64,000 bases of DNA from an uncultured Paraprevotella sp. (GTDB lineage Bacteria > Bacteroidota > Bacteroidia > Bacteroidales > Bacteroidaceae). How positions within the stretch are numbered: position 1 is the first letter of the stretch; each line of letters opens with the position of its first letter. This document shows positions 45,829 to 54,138 of the stretch, in pieces. Made by a program: the position numbers and the translations under genes. The notes beneath the pieces are model-generated. The model ran no database searches, had not been told where the DNA came from, and worked only from the letters and a program-made list of their open reading frames with translations. The stretch is taken from assembly GCA_944321525.1 (NCBI GenBank), contig CALULQ010000011.1, positions 1 to 64,000 of the forward strand, given 5' to 3'.

Positions 45829-46874
45829 ACGCGAGTTCGGGATAATTTTCGTTTAAAAGAGTGTCAGTTGCATGGTATTTTCGACATGCACAGGCAAAGC
45901 TTCCGGCTTATTGTCAAAGAAGCAGTATGCGGTGAGTGCCGAACAGATGTTCATTATAAAGTTGTGTACAGAGCGGTGTCTTGAATGCACGATGTTCGCC
46001 TTGTTCTTGAGTAGTTCGTTGATGCATTCGATGACATACCTTTTCCTGAGCATGATTTTATCCCACATGGGCATGAGCCTGTTCTTCATGTTGGCCTTAA
46101 TGCCGTGTACGAGGTGTATGCCTTGGTCGAAGAGTGATTCGAAAAGTTCCCTCTTGATATATCCCCTGTCGGCGAAGACCTTCCCGTAGAGTTCCTTGGT
46201 GAAAACCTGCCATACTCTTTCGTCCCTGTCGTCCACGTTCGCCCCTGTCAGGCAGAATGTTATGATATCTCCGGAATCGTTGCACAGCAGGTGCAGCTTG
46301 AAACCATGGCACCACCCCATCGTACCTTTCCCGTCTTTGGCCAGACCGGTGAAAACCTTGTTCATATACCTCCTGATGTTGTGGCACACGGGAATCATGG
46401 TGCTGTCCACAAACGTGATGCCGGTGCATTTGCCGAAGGCGTACAGCTTCATGAAAAGCATCATCAGGAAGAACACCCTCGGCATCAGTTCGACAAAGCG
46501 GTTGTATGAGACCGCATCCGGAAAACAGTCCTTCATGCTCCCCTTGATACAGTTGAGATAGTAGTCCTTGAAGGTGCGGTATGTGCCGAAATGGTAACAC
46601 ACCAAGACGGTCATTATCTCACTTTCGGACATCCTGCCCGGACGGTTCCGATGCCTTATGCCGTCTTTCACGACGGACGGCAGACGAAGGTTTTTTGAGA
46701 GTTCGACACTCAAATTCTTGTCAAATTCATCAATAATACAAAAAATCTCTGTAACTTTGTCCTTGGTAATCATCGCTTGTTCGTTTTGTAGTGTTTTGAT
46801 TCTCAACTATAAATATACAAAATACAGGCGAGATTACCAACTTTTTTCCGACCTTTTTTATCCCGAACTCGCGT
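45829..46874 (-). mobile_element. IS982-family insertion sequence
   Basis: 1046 bases with perfect 17-base terminal inverted repeats, ACGCGAGTTCGGGATAA (45829-45845) and its complement (46858-46874). They are flanked by the 6-base direct repeat ATCTCT (45823-45828 and 46875-46880). One intact transposase gene fills it. The perfect ends and target duplication suggest a recent insertion. Confidence 0.95.
45853..46773 (-). CDS. IS982-family transposase
   Basis: A 306-residue DDE transposase starting MITKDKVTEIF; an in-frame ATG 33 bases upstream is less likely. Motifs: PGRMSESEIMTVLVCYHFG at the N-terminus, the first catalytic Asp in ITFVDSTMIPVCHN, the second in KVFADRGYIKRELF and the Glu in RYVIECINELLKNKANI. 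No frameshift or stop, so it is probably active. Confidence 0.95.
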   Translation of the reverse strand: MITKDKVTEIFCIIDEFDKNLSVELSKNLRLPSVVKDGIRHRNRPGRMSESEIMTVLVCYHFGTYRTFKDYYLNCIKGSMKDCFPDAVSYNRFVELMPRVFFLMMLFMKLYAFGKCTGITFVDSTMIPVCHNIRRYMNKVFTGLAKDGKGTMGWCHGFKLHLLCNDSGDIITFCLTGANVDDRDERVWQVFTKELYGKVFADRGYIKRELFESLFDQGIHLVHGIKANMKNRLMPMWDKIMLRKRYVIECINELLKNKANIVHSRHRSVHNFIMNICSALTAYCFFDNKPEALPVHVENTMQLTLF

Positions 46875-47034
46875 ATCTCTCGCAACTTGTCCAAAGAAAC
46901 CGTGACTTCCTCTTCTTTGATAGCGTCCACAGCTGCAAAGAAAGCATCCTCCTCGGCTTTCAGCTGCGAAATACGGGCATTGAATAAGTACTCATCAAAT
47001 ACTTCACTTGGGAATTGAATTTTCTGTTCCATAA

Positions 47035-47181
47035 TTACCTCCTTGTTTGATTTTTTCCATCCGACACGGCGGGCAGTAGCCCCTTGGCTCTCATTCTCGC
47101 CCTAAAGCTCTCACGTTGTGCCAGTTGCGCCTTAGTTAGCGTGGCATTTAATAATTTTTCGTTATCCTGAAAATAGTTCAT
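47035..47181 (-). CDS. Small 48-residue element protein
   Basis: ATG 47181 to TAA 47035. It is hydrophilic and basic, rich in Lys, Arg and Gln (LAQRESFRARMRAKGLL). Its last codons contain the AAGGAGG ribosome site of the next gene, so the two are translationally linked. No family is recognised. Confidence 0.5.
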   Translation of the reverse strand: MNYFQDNEKLLNATLTKAQLAQRESFRARMRAKGLLPAVSDGKNQTRR

Positions 47182-47276
47182 AATAATCTATTCCTTAATC
47201 TGTTATCCTATACAAATATACAATAAAAACACGCACATATTCTACATTAAAAATGTTAAATATCAAGAAAACCTTA

Positions 47277-47657
47277 TCATCCAAACAGCCTCCCTTGCTC
47301 GTTGATTTCCTCAATCGCGAACTCCACACGCGGCCTATATTTGTCGAAATGTCGGTGCGCTTCAATGTGGACACACAGACTGTCGTTGGAAATCGCGCCA
47401 CACGCCTGCAATAGGTCTAACAACGCCTTAAAACATCCGTCCAGGTCATGGGTATGGTCAGGGTAGTACACATCCACCACAAGACGGAACGGCGTGGATA
47501 TGCCCCTGCCCTTGTAGATGGTGCATTGCCGGAGAAACTCACGCTCATACCGCTTCATCTCATTGCTCTTAACGATGCAAGGATGCCCGTTTACACGTCC
47601 GACCATGTAGGAATTGCTCTTGCTGGGGATAATCCCGAAAATCGTCTCTTTCTCCAT
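47277..47657 (-). CDS. RusA-like Holliday junction resolvase
   Basis: A 126-residue protein with the RusA acidic core DHTHDLDGCFKALLDLLQAC and ISNDSLCVHIEAHRH, corresponding to the family's D-L-D-N, K and D-D residues; the usual Asn after the second Asp reads Gly here. RusA-type nucleases resolve branched intermediates and are typical phage and satellite genes. It starts 4 bases after the primase-like gene stop. Confidence 0.8.
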   Translation of the reverse strand: MEKETIFGIIPSKSNSYMVGRVNGHPCIVKSNEMKRYEREFLRQCTIYKGRGISTPFRLVVDVYYPDHTHDLDGCFKALLDLLQACGAISNDSLCVHIEAHRHFDKYRPRVEFAIEEINEQGRLFG

Positions 47658-47661
47658 TGAA

Positions 47662-48657
47662 TCAAATATTAATCGTAAATCTTTCCTTGGGAAAACCTAA
47701 CTCCTGATTCCATCTCAATATGTCTCCGATAGTGGTCGGCTTGTCCAGCGGCTTGCGCTCATCCATAATGAGGTCGGCAATGTCACGCTTACTGCCCTGC
47801 GGTTCATCCTTAGCCCAATCGGACAGATGGATGCTCCGACAAAAGGTAAGCGATTGGATTTTTTCGCCCCATTCACCCACGGCATCCGCGTCCGCATAAA
47901 CCAACACGTCCCGCCCGGCCAATGACTTGCACATTCTCGGCGAAAGGCCATATTTTCCGCCCGTGGCCACCCACACATATTGCGGGAACACAAGCGAAGC
48001 GATAACCGCCGACTTCTCGCCCTCCACCACACAAACGATGCTGTCCGGACGTTTGGGCAGGAGATGCTCGCCAAATAAGCACTGCCGCAAATGATAGTCG
48101 GATGCTGTCTTGCCCTGTTGGCGCATCAGCCGGGCATGAAGCCAATCCACGGCATCGCACTCACTTCGCTTGACGCGGTGGCCGTCCGCTCCGTAGGCCA
48201 TGACCTTGCCCGTCCGGCACATTCCGCAACGGTCTATCTGTGGGTAGATAATTTCGCCACTACGGGTGCTGCCAAGGTGGTACATTTTCGTCACCCGCTC
48301 CAAATCCTTTTGTGCGAAGAACTTGGATAGGTAGCGAATAAGGCCGTTGGCCGTGCCTTCGCTTTTTTGTATCAAACCAAAAGGAATGTAGTCCGTCCTG
48401 ACCTCTTTTTGTTGCCGTTGAGACTCTGCCGGGCGATACTTTTCCCGCCCATGTTCCTGCGGGTGGTCTGCGAAATATTGTGCCGGGGTATGGTGGTAGC
48501 CGCATGAATTAAGATGTTCGCACCTCCCGACATCGCTCGCCAGCGGATTTCCCGCCGCGTCCACGTAGAGAGTGAAACAATGCGGTCGCCCACAAGCCGG
48601 GCAGGTGTGGCGGCTGTTCCGTCCGCGGTACTGTTGCAAATGATATTTGTAATTCAT
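47662..48657 (-). CDS. Primase-like protein with zinc-finger and Toprim-like domains
   Basis: A 331-residue protein. An N-terminal zinc-binding segment has CPACGRPHCF and CEHLNSCGYH (residues about 19-53). A Toprim-like core shows VCVVEGEKSAVIASL and DVLVYADADAVGEWG, the Glu and DxD of the fold. This is the Bacteroidetes DUF6371/CHC2-type layout of phage and plasmid primases. It lies 126 bases downstream of the RepA-like gene, with iteron-like repeats between them. Confidence 0.8.
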   Translation of the reverse strand: MNYKYHLQQYRGRNSRHTCPACGRPHCFTLYVDAAGNPLASDVGRCEHLNSCGYHHTPAQYFADHPQEHGREKYRPAESQRQQKEVRTDYIPFGLIQKSEGTANGLIRYLSKFFAQKDLERVTKMYHLGSTRSGEIIYPQIDRCGMCRTGKVMAYGADGHRVKRSECDAVDWLHARLMRQQGKTASDYHLRQCLFGEHLLPKRPDSIVCVVEGEKSAVIASLVFPQYVWVATGGKYGLSPRMCKSLAGRDVLVYADADAVGEWGEKIQSLTFCRSIHLSDWAKDEPQGSKRDIADLIMDERKPLDKPTTIGDILRWNQELGFPKERFTINI

Positions 48658-48688
48658 GTCAAAAACAATCTTTTTACCGTTAATGAAT

Positions 48689-48783
48689 CGGGTAGTTTTC
48701 GGGTAGTTTTTCGGGTAATTTGGGTAGTTATATCCGGGTAGGGTAGGTAGTCCCCCTTTATAAGGGGACTAACCTACCTACCC
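48689..48783. repeat. Iteron-like repeats and palindrome, candidate replication origin
   Basis: CGGGTAGTTTT (48689-48699), CGGGTAGTTTTT (48700-48711), CGGGTAATTT (48712-48721), TGGGTAGTTA (48721-48730) and a GGGTAGGGTAGG run are followed by an inverted repeat, GGGTAGGTAGTCCCC (48741-48755) with GGGGACTAACCTACCTACCC (48764-48783; one extra base). It sits between the RepA-like and primase-like genes. The palindrome could instead be a terminator of the ATPase gene, though no T-run follows it on the minus strand. Confidence 0.55.
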
Positions 48784-49839
48784 TCAAAAAGGTAGTTGAT
48801 TGTCGCTACCCTCCTGCTCATTTGATAGAACATATCCGCCCGCCTGTGTTTTGATGATAATACCGGCCTTGGTGGCATTATTCACTATCTGCTTGGCTCT
48901 GTCATATTTAACGGGCTTCCCTTCATTCTCCCGATACTTCATTACCCTGCTTGACAAATCTCCATGGCTGACCGCCCTCCCGTCTGAAAGGATTTCTGCG
49001 AACATCTCGCGCGTGTTGTCCTCTCGCGGCATGGCCGGGACATCACAGACAGCGGGCAATCCGTTCACCACAGAAAAAGCGAAATCGTCCGGCCTAATGT
49101 CGCGGGTTTTAACAAACGACACTTTACTCACTTCGCCCTGCGCGGTGACGGTGACAGCGGTCTCGCACTTGCGCATGAGGTTGCTCCCCAAATGCCCCCG
49201 CGCCTTGTCATTTCCGGGATTGCAGTGTACCACGGTGGAAATATGACAATCGTATTGTTTTGATGCTGCCATCAGCAACTGCTGTATCTCTGCGGACTGC
49301 TCTATGTTGTTTGGGTCGTCCATCAAGTCCGCCGCACCGTCCAATATGACCAAATCAGGGTGAAAGACTTCCAACGAATACCGGAACACGTCTTTTCGTT
49401 GCTGTGGGGCATATTCCCGCAACATGAGGATTACCACCTCCGGTGCGTTTTCGTTCTCCGGACGGCCATCCAAACGGTTAATCCGACGGCCTACACGTGC
49501 AACGTGCCCCGGTGCCTGTTCCGTGTCTATCCACAGTATTGTCCCCTTGCCGTTGGCTGACCTGAAACATCCGCACTCCCCATGAAGATACGCACCCGCA
49601 AGTATGGTCATCAGGAAAGACTTTCTGCTGCCGGGCAATCCTATGATAACGGAGAAATTACCGCGCGTGGCAAATGGCAGTCCGTTGCACAAGAGAATGG
49701 CTTCCGGGTCGGGGTTATCCCTCGTCAGGTCAAGTCGGGAAGCGGTGATTATATCCATCACTTCACGTGGTACACCGCTTTGGGCTTCCGCTTGTCTTTG
49801 GATTAATTCTTGTTCCAAATCGAACAAATTCACGCCCAT
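48784..49839 (-). CDS. RepA-like replicative ATPase (AAA_25 type)
   Basis: A 351-residue RecA-fold ATPase: VIIGLPGSRKSFLMTILAGA (Walker A, with Arg before Lys-Ser), TILWIDTEQAPGHVARV, Walker B DLVILDGAADLMDD and sensor STVVHCNPGN. The C-terminal 80 residues form a winged-helix-like end. This is the RepA/helicase-loader group of plasmids and phages. It overlaps the upstream gene by 10 bases and is followed by the candidate origin. Confidence 0.85.
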   Translation of the reverse strand: MGVNLFDLEQELIQRQAEAQSGVPREVMDIITASRLDLTRDNPDPEAILLCNGLPFATRGNFSVIIGLPGSRKSFLMTILAGAYLHGECGCFRSANGKGTILWIDTEQAPGHVARVGRRINRLDGRPENENAPEVVILMLREYAPQQRKDVFRYSLEVFHPDLVILDGAADLMDDPNNIEQSAEIQQLLMAASKQYDCHISTVVHCNPGNDKARGHLGSNLMRKCETAVTVTAQGEVSKVSFVKTRDIRPDDFAFSVVNGLPAVCDVPAMPREDNTREMFAEILSDGRAVSHGDLSSRVMKYRENEGKPVKYDRAKQIVNNATKAGIIIKTQAGGYVLSNEQEGSDNQLPF

Positions 49840-50171
49840 GATGCACCTCCTTCCTCGCCGAATAATGATAACTGCATATCATGCTTTTTCTGCCACTTAG
49901 ACGGGTTCGCGCTGTAATGCTTTGCCATGAAGTGTGTACGCTTGTCAGGTGCAACGTAAATAGCTTGTAGCAAGCCCATCGCCTCCAAATCACGAACGTA
50001 ATAAGTAATGCTGTTCCGTAACACTCCCGTGGCAAACATGCAGTCGAGCGTAGTGCCAACCGTATATCGAAAGTAATTCAAAACTTTTTCAATGTCCTTT
50101 TCTTGTCGTACCTTTGCCCCTGTAAGGTTTTGGATTGGGGCGGCTTCGGTCGCTCTTTTCTTGTGTTCCAT
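49830..50171 (-). CDS. Winged-helix-like element protein
   Basis: A 113-residue protein with a basic N-terminus, a helix-turn-helix-like segment (TTLDCMFATGVLRNSITYYV followed by RDLEAMGLL) and a wing (IYVAPDKRTHFMAKH). It probably binds DNA in replication or regulation. It sits 3 bases from the upstream HTH gene and overlaps the RepA-like start. Confidence 0.65.
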   Translation of the reverse strand: MEHKKRATEAAPIQNLTGAKVRQEKDIEKVLNYFRYTVGTTLDCMFATGVLRNSITYYVRDLEAMGLLQAIYVAPDKRTHFMAKHYSANPSKWQKKHDMQLSLFGEEGGASWA

Positions 50172-50174
50172 AGC

Positions 50175-50459
50175 CTATCCCTCCATCAATTTAAGAACAT
50201 CACTTTTTTTATAGAATGGTTTGCGCCCTACCTTCACATTCTTCAAGTAGCCGTCGCGATTCCACCGCCACAGAGAATTGGTCGTTACTCCCAACATCTC
50301 TGCGGTCTGTTGAGGCGTAAGATACTCCTCATCTTCTTTTTCTTCCTTTGCAGCCGCCTTGGCTTCCGCGATTAGTGTCAACGCGAACTCCTTCAAGTCC
50401 GCAAGCGAAAGGATTGCACACATTCCGTTCCCTGAATCCAACAAATCTTTAATTTTCAT
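50175..50459 (-). CDS. Helix-turn-helix protein, excisionase-like
   Basis: A 94-residue protein whose C-terminal half is a MerR/excisionase-type HTH_17 domain (YLTPQQTAEMLGVTTNSLWR, then NRDGYLKNVKVGRKPFY). It is the first gene of the element's replication operon, behind a -7 box and three 13-base repeats. It may serve as excisionase, regulator of the operon, or both. Confidence 0.8.
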   Translation of the reverse strand: MKIKDLLDSGNGMCAILSLADLKEFALTLIAEAKAAAKEEKEDEEYLTPQQTAEMLGVTTNSLWRWNRDGYLKNVKVGRKPFYKKSDVLKLMEG

Positions 50460-50575
50460 GTTTTAATATTTAAACGGCGGATTTCCGCGTCTGTTTGGGG
50501 AGTTTCCCCCGCTTCTTCCGCTTCTCCGTCCAACAACGGCACAAACAGAAAATGCCGCATCGAACTTAGACACGG

Positions 50576-50583
50576 CAAAAGTA
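50576..50583 (-). promoter_or_regulatory. -7 element of the element's replication operon
   Basis: TACTTTTG on the minus strand (complement CAAAAGTA), 117 bases ahead of the HTH gene. Confidence 0.5.
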
Positions 50584-50621
50584 AATGTGGAATCAAGCAA
50601 AAAAAAGAAATTGGAGGAATT

Positions 50622-50659
50622 GGTAAGTATTGGTGGTAAGTATTGGCGGTAAGTATATT
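50622..50659. repeat. Three tandem 13-base repeats upstream of the replication operon
   Basis: GGTAAGTATTGGT (50622-50634), GGTAAGTATTGGC (50635-50647) and GGTAAGTATATT (50648-50659). They lie 39 to 76 bases upstream of the -7 box, where an activator or repressor could bind. Confidence 0.7.
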
Positions 50660-50678
50660 AGATTACATTAAACGACAT

Positions 50679-51404
50679 TTACAATTTCCTCCTAAACCAA
50701 TCCTCACTACATTTTATTATACCTGCATTCTTTAATTCATGGGCGTATTTCTTTCTTAATCTATCAAGATTCTCTATTTTAGGCTTCCCGAACTTGTCTT
50801 TTTCTTTTGCCCATTTGCCAATCAATCGCGCGATTTCTTCGTCAGATTTTCCAACCAACTCATCCAACAACTCCACATTTCCCTTAAACAGTTTTTTCAG
50901 CTCATCGCTATATCCGGTCGGCATATCTGATGGATGCTGCTCTACACCGCACAACTCACTTGCATCTTGTTGGAAAACTCCGGCCAACTTCCCTCTTAGA
51001 TTGACCAACATCGCCGTCACATCCGTGAACATCGCCAGCAAATGCACTCGCTTCCACTCCGTCAACTCCGGCTCTTCGCCTTTCGTTCCGGTCACTATGT
51101 ACGCATATCGGTTGCAGTCAAACAACCCGCACCGCACCGCCATGGACAATCTATCCATAACCACGTCCGCATATCCTTCCACATCTTCCAGCCTTTCATC
51201 TGTGAATGTAGCAAGCTGCCCGCATTGCGTTCTTATCTCTTTCATGTACTCTTCTAACGACAGTGCATCCTCATTCCACTCACCTACATAATTGAAGTGA
51301 TACAAATCATGGACTTCCCTCATTGTTTGAGGTTTGTTTTGGATGAACAGACTTAACAATGAAATCCCATCCTTTAATCCCTTTAATCCTAATGCGTAGT
51401 TCAT
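50679..51404 (-). CDS. Element protein of unknown function
   Basis: A 241-residue protein; the start at ATG 51404 (MNYALGLKGLKDG) is preferred over an in-frame start 48 bases upstream. It is mostly helical, with charged segments (GNVELLDELVGKSDEEIARL) and a basic tail. Cargo or regulatory role cannot be inferred. Its orientation matches the integrase side of the element. Confidence 0.6.
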   Translation of the reverse strand: MNYALGLKGLKDGISLLSLFIQNKPQTMREVHDLYHFNYVGEWNEDALSLEEYMKEIRTQCGQLATFTDERLEDVEGYADVVMDRLSMAVRCGLFDCNRYAYIVTGTKGEEPELTEWKRVHLLAMFTDVTAMLVNLRGKLAGVFQQDASELCGVEQHPSDMPTGYSDELKKLFKGNVELLDELVGKSDEEIARLIGKWAKEKDKFGKPKIENLDRLRKKYAHELKNAGIIKCSEDWFRRKL

Positions 51405-51494
51405 TCTCTTGTGTTCAAAGAAATGGAAGAAAAAAATTTTGCCTGCACTCAATGCCGGACGTTATCATTTCATAGGGGGGGGTGGCCCCCTCCC

Positions 51495-52076
51495 TCATTT
51501 CTCTTCATCCCTCCGCTCCTGAATCGCCTTAAATCCGATAGGTTGAGGCTTTGAAGCCTTCTTCTGCTTGGCGGCAAGCTGCGAGAGAGCCAAATAAATA
51601 TCGTCCAATTCCTTGCGGGTGTCCTCCGACAGGTCATTGATTGCGGCCATCGTCTCCTCGCTGGCCTCCTCCAACTCTTTGAGCCGGGCTTTCAGCTCCT
51701 CCAACTCCTTGTTTGTATTCACTTGCGACAAGCCTTGCCGTATGGCCACGAATGCCCGCATGATGCCGATATTCACCTCTATGGCCAAATCACTGTTTAG
51801 TACGCCGGACAGCATCGCAAGCCCTTGTTCCGTGAAAGCATAAGGCAGCTTGCGCACACCGCCCCAATTTGAAGTCACAAAGTGTGATTTCAAGTTTTCC
51901 CATTCCTCTTTGGTCAACTGAAACATGAAATCAGGCGGAAACCTTTTCATGTTCCTTTTCACGGCCTGATTCAACGCCCGCACCTCCACTTGGTAGAGTG
52001 CTGCCAAATCCTTGTCCAGCATTACTTTCACGCCTCTCACCTCGTAAATCCTACTCTGAATTACTGCCAATTCCAT
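51495..52076 (-). CDS. ORF6N-domain protein
   Basis: A 193-residue protein. Residues 1-110 match the ORF6N domain ([34 protein letters not shown] in parts, [32 protein letters not shown]). A long coiled-coil ([20 protein letters not shown]) and a basic tail follow. ORF6N proteins are phage and mobile-element regulators of the antirepressor type. It lies 13 bases after the integrase stop. Confidence 0.9.
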   Translation of the reverse strand: MELAVIQSRIYEVRGVKVMLDKDLAALYQVEVRALNQAVKRNMKRFPPDFMFQLTKEEWENLKSHFVTSNWGGVRKLPYAFTEQGLAMLSGVLNSDLAIEVNIGIMRAFVAIRQGLSQVNTNKELEELKARLKELEEASEETMAAINDLSEDTRKELDDIYLALSQLAAKQKKASKPQPIGFKAIQERRDEEK

Positions 52077-52089
52077 ACACTTGTATCAT

Positions 52090-53595
52090 TTAATCCAACA
52101 ATGAAACTACTTCCTTTTTCACCTCCTCATCGATTCCCCGGTAACGGGCAAACGCCTTACTCCCCTCTGCGTGGCCTGACATGGAAGCAATCAGGTTCGG
52201 GTCTTTCACCTTTTTATAAAGGTTGCCCACGAAGCACCGCCGCGCCATGTGACTGCTTGCCACCTCGTTGATAGGCCGCTGTTCCTCTTTCCCGGTCACA
52301 CTGTTTACCACGGTCACCAGCCGGGTCACACCGCACAACCGGAATATCTCTTTTATATCATCATTATACTTTTGGGGGCTGATAAAAGGAAACATCCTTC
52401 CTTTTGCGTCCACGCCCTTGTATTTCTCCACCAACGCCAACGCACGGGCATTCAGGGGAACACGCACCACGTTCTGCCTTTCCCCCTTGGTCTTGTGCGG
52501 AATGTACTCCACCGCACCCCCTATCAAATTTCTCTCGGTCAGCCGCATCAAGTCACTCACCCGGCACCCAATGCAACATTGGAAAACGAATATGTCCCTT
52601 TGCACGGCCAATTCCGGATGCCCTGCAAGGTCGAAGTCGGCAATTCGGTTGCGCTCGGACAGATTAATATAATAAGGTGTACCATAGTGTTCTGATACTA
52701 CCCCCTCATAACCGACAAACGGATTATTCCTTGTGATTTTCTTCTCATTCAACCAATTGAAGAACGCTTTGAGTTTATTAAACAAGGCACAAATCGTATT
52801 ATTCCCGCGTGGTTGCGGTTTCGGATTTTTGCGCTTAACATCTGTGAATGCAGGTATCTGCCTGAAAATTCCCGGATAGTCTTCCAACAAGGCATGCTCA
52901 TTCCTTAAAAAGGATTCTATATCCTCTATCGTCTCGCTGTCCATCGTGTCTACATCCAGCATGAAGCCTTTTCGCGTTGAATCCGAAAGCCAAATAAATG
53001 CCTCATATCGTTTCAACGCCCGCACCAATACATCGAAGTTCTTCTTCCACACATCCGATTTATCACCCTCGCGCTTTCCGTTCACCTTCTTCTTGGCATT
53101 GTCCCGGAAGTCCGCCATAAGGTCGAAAAAAGAACGCTTGCTGGCTTTGACACTTTCCGCCTCTATCTCCTGACGCTCCTTTTCCATCAGTTCCGCAATG
53201 TGCTGATAGCTTATATTCTCTATATTGGTGTTTTCCTTGTTGATGAGCCGCAATGAGGTGGCAATCCACTCCGTTGTCAGTTCATCCTTATGTTTCTCGG
53301 AGGTAGCATCACAGATTTTAATGATTCGCTGCAAGTAAAGAGCCAGTTTCATGCCTGTTTCCTCCAGCTCCTTTACTTCTGCAAAATTATGCTTCCCCCG
53401 TCTCGGAATGTCTATCTCATAACTTGCGCACCTTGCGCGTGCCCCCCTTTCCGCCTGAATGAACCTTTTAGGGTCAACAAACAAGCCGCTCCTGAATTGC
53501 GGGCAAAATTGCTTGGTCACATAGAGGCGGACTATTATTTCCGCCTTGCCGTCTTCACGGACTTTTGATAATTTCACATCATTAACCCTTGCCAT
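52090..53595 (-). CDS. Tyrosine site-specific integrase
   Basis: A 501-residue recombinase; the start at ATG 53595 (MARVNDVKLSK) is preferred because the upstream extension overlaps arm repeats. It has an N-terminal arm-binding region, core-binding SAM-like domain and catalytic domain: Arg in CCIGCRVSDLMRL (about 345), H-x-x-R in SSHMARRCF (about 449) and the nucleophile Tyr in AFARYRGI (about 485). It faces into the element from the right attachment site and would recombine the tRNA-Leu sites. Confidence 0.93.
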   Translation of the reverse strand: MARVNDVKLSKVREDGKAEIIVRLYVTKQFCPQFRSGLFVDPKRFIQAERGARARCASYEIDIPRRGKHNFAEVKELEETGMKLALYLQRIIKICDATSEKHKDELTTEWIATSLRLINKENTNIENISYQHIAELMEKERQEIEAESVKASKRSFFDLMADFRDNAKKKVNGKREGDKSDVWKKNFDVLVRALKRYEAFIWLSDSTRKGFMLDVDTMDSETIEDIESFLRNEHALLEDYPGIFRQIPAFTDVKRKNPKPQPRGNNTICALFNKLKAFFNWLNEKKITRNNPFVGYEGVVSEHYGTPYYINLSERNRIADFDLAGHPELAVQRDIFVFQCCIGCRVSDLMRLTERNLIGGAVEYIPHKTKGERQNVVRVPLNARALALVEKYKGVDAKGRMFPFISPQKYNDDIKEIFRLCGVTRLVTVVNSVTGKEEQRPINEVASSHMARRCFVGNLYKKVKDPNLIASMSGHAEGSKAFARYRGIDEEVKKEVVSLLD

Positions 53596-53650
53596 AATCT
53601 GTAAACTTAATCGCACAACAAAGATACAAAATCGAGGTCGCATAAAAAAG

Positions 53651-53707
53651 TTTTGTGCGACTTTTGTGCGACTTCATTGCAATTTTGTGCGACTTTGTGC
53701 GACTTTT
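53651..53707 (+). repeat. Integrase-arm-like repeats, right end
   Basis: TTTTGTGCGACT at 53651, 53662 (extended by TCATT as in the left end) and 53683, and TTTGTGCGACTTTT at 53694. They lie between the integrase gene and the right attachment site. Confidence 0.7.
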
Positions 53708-53788
53708 ACAAAAATTAGCAATCCGCCAATTCACTGATTATCATTATACTTACATGTATTTGGTTTTATGGCATTTTACACTTAATAT

Positions 53789-53805
53789 TCCCGCTTCGAG
53801 TACTC
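53789..53805 (+). repeat. Right attachment site
   Basis: TCCCGCTTCGAGTACTC, the displaced original 3' end of tRNA-Leu, immediately followed by the tRNA terminator. Confidence 0.9.
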
Positions 53806-53806
53806 T

Positions 53807-53845
53807 AAATGCTAACCGCTTCTTGCGAGCCGTTAGCATTTTTCT
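53807..53845 (+). terminator. Original terminator of the tRNA-Gly/tRNA-Leu unit
   Basis: AAATGCTAAC (53807-53816) pairs with GTTAGCATTT (53832-53841), with inner pairing CGC/GCG, followed by TTTCTATTT. It lies one base beyond the right attachment site, so it terminated tRNA-Leu before the element inserted. From here to 54138 no gene is seen. Confidence 0.8.
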
Positions 53846-54138
53846 ATTTCCAGACGTGTCAAGGCCGGCTTCTTGAGTAGGTGAAGGAAGCTGCCAAGCC
53901 GGGACAACAAGGATTTACAGCCACAAAGAGACGCGGAGCCCGGTTGCCGCCGTCCGCTGCGCATACCCACGGCAAATTTGTGTCATCGGACGGGCAGAAT
54001 CCTGTCAAAAGCTACTTGAATACTTTTCTGCTATTTTATTGCACGTTTGTGTTATCCCGTTCGGAATTAAAGCGCCAAATTTGCACCCAAATCAGGCGCA
54101 ACCGCGTGTGAACAAATACATTTCAAGAACGAACATTT

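Larger units (their letters stand above)
45306..47032 (-). pseudogene. Element gene interrupted by an IS982-family insertion
   Basis: The 5' part begins at ATG 47032 behind a strong Shine-Dalgarno (AAGGAGG) and reads to codon 53 or so, where the insertion lies. The 3' part resumes at 45828 in the same frame and ends at 45306. Removing the insertion and one copy of the 6-bp duplication rejoins SLDKLREISESEEAFAAFF without any other defect, giving about 225 residues. The protein is helical and Glu/Lys-rich with a WW motif (EYWWRLSLVVAAIEG); no family was recognised. The insertion should be polar on the two small downstream genes. Confidence 0.8.
44354..53805. mobile_element. 9.45-kb integrative element in tRNA-Leu
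   Basis: The element is bounded by 17-base direct repeats (TCCCGCTTCGAGTACTC) at the tRNA 3' end and at 53789-53805. It carries a tyrosine integrase next to the distal end, repeated integrase-arm-like motifs at both ends, an HTH protein, a RepA-like ATPase, a primase-like protein, a RusA-like nuclease, an ORF6N protein and several small genes, nearly all on the minus strand. No conjugation, relaxase, capsid or lysis genes were seen. It is either a phage satellite-like island or a helper-dependent integrative plasmid. The chromosomal terminator of the tRNA unit lies just outside its right end. Confidence 0.9.

Noticed and set aside
50622..50659. CRISPR array
   Set aside because: Repeats are 13 bases and directly adjacent without spacers.
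44354..53805. Prophage
   Set aside because: No capsid, portal, terminase, tail or lysis genes are present in the 9.45 kb.
53881..54111. 76-residue frame before the GH43 gene
   Set aside because: No ribosome site or coding character; it probably is untranslated spacer.
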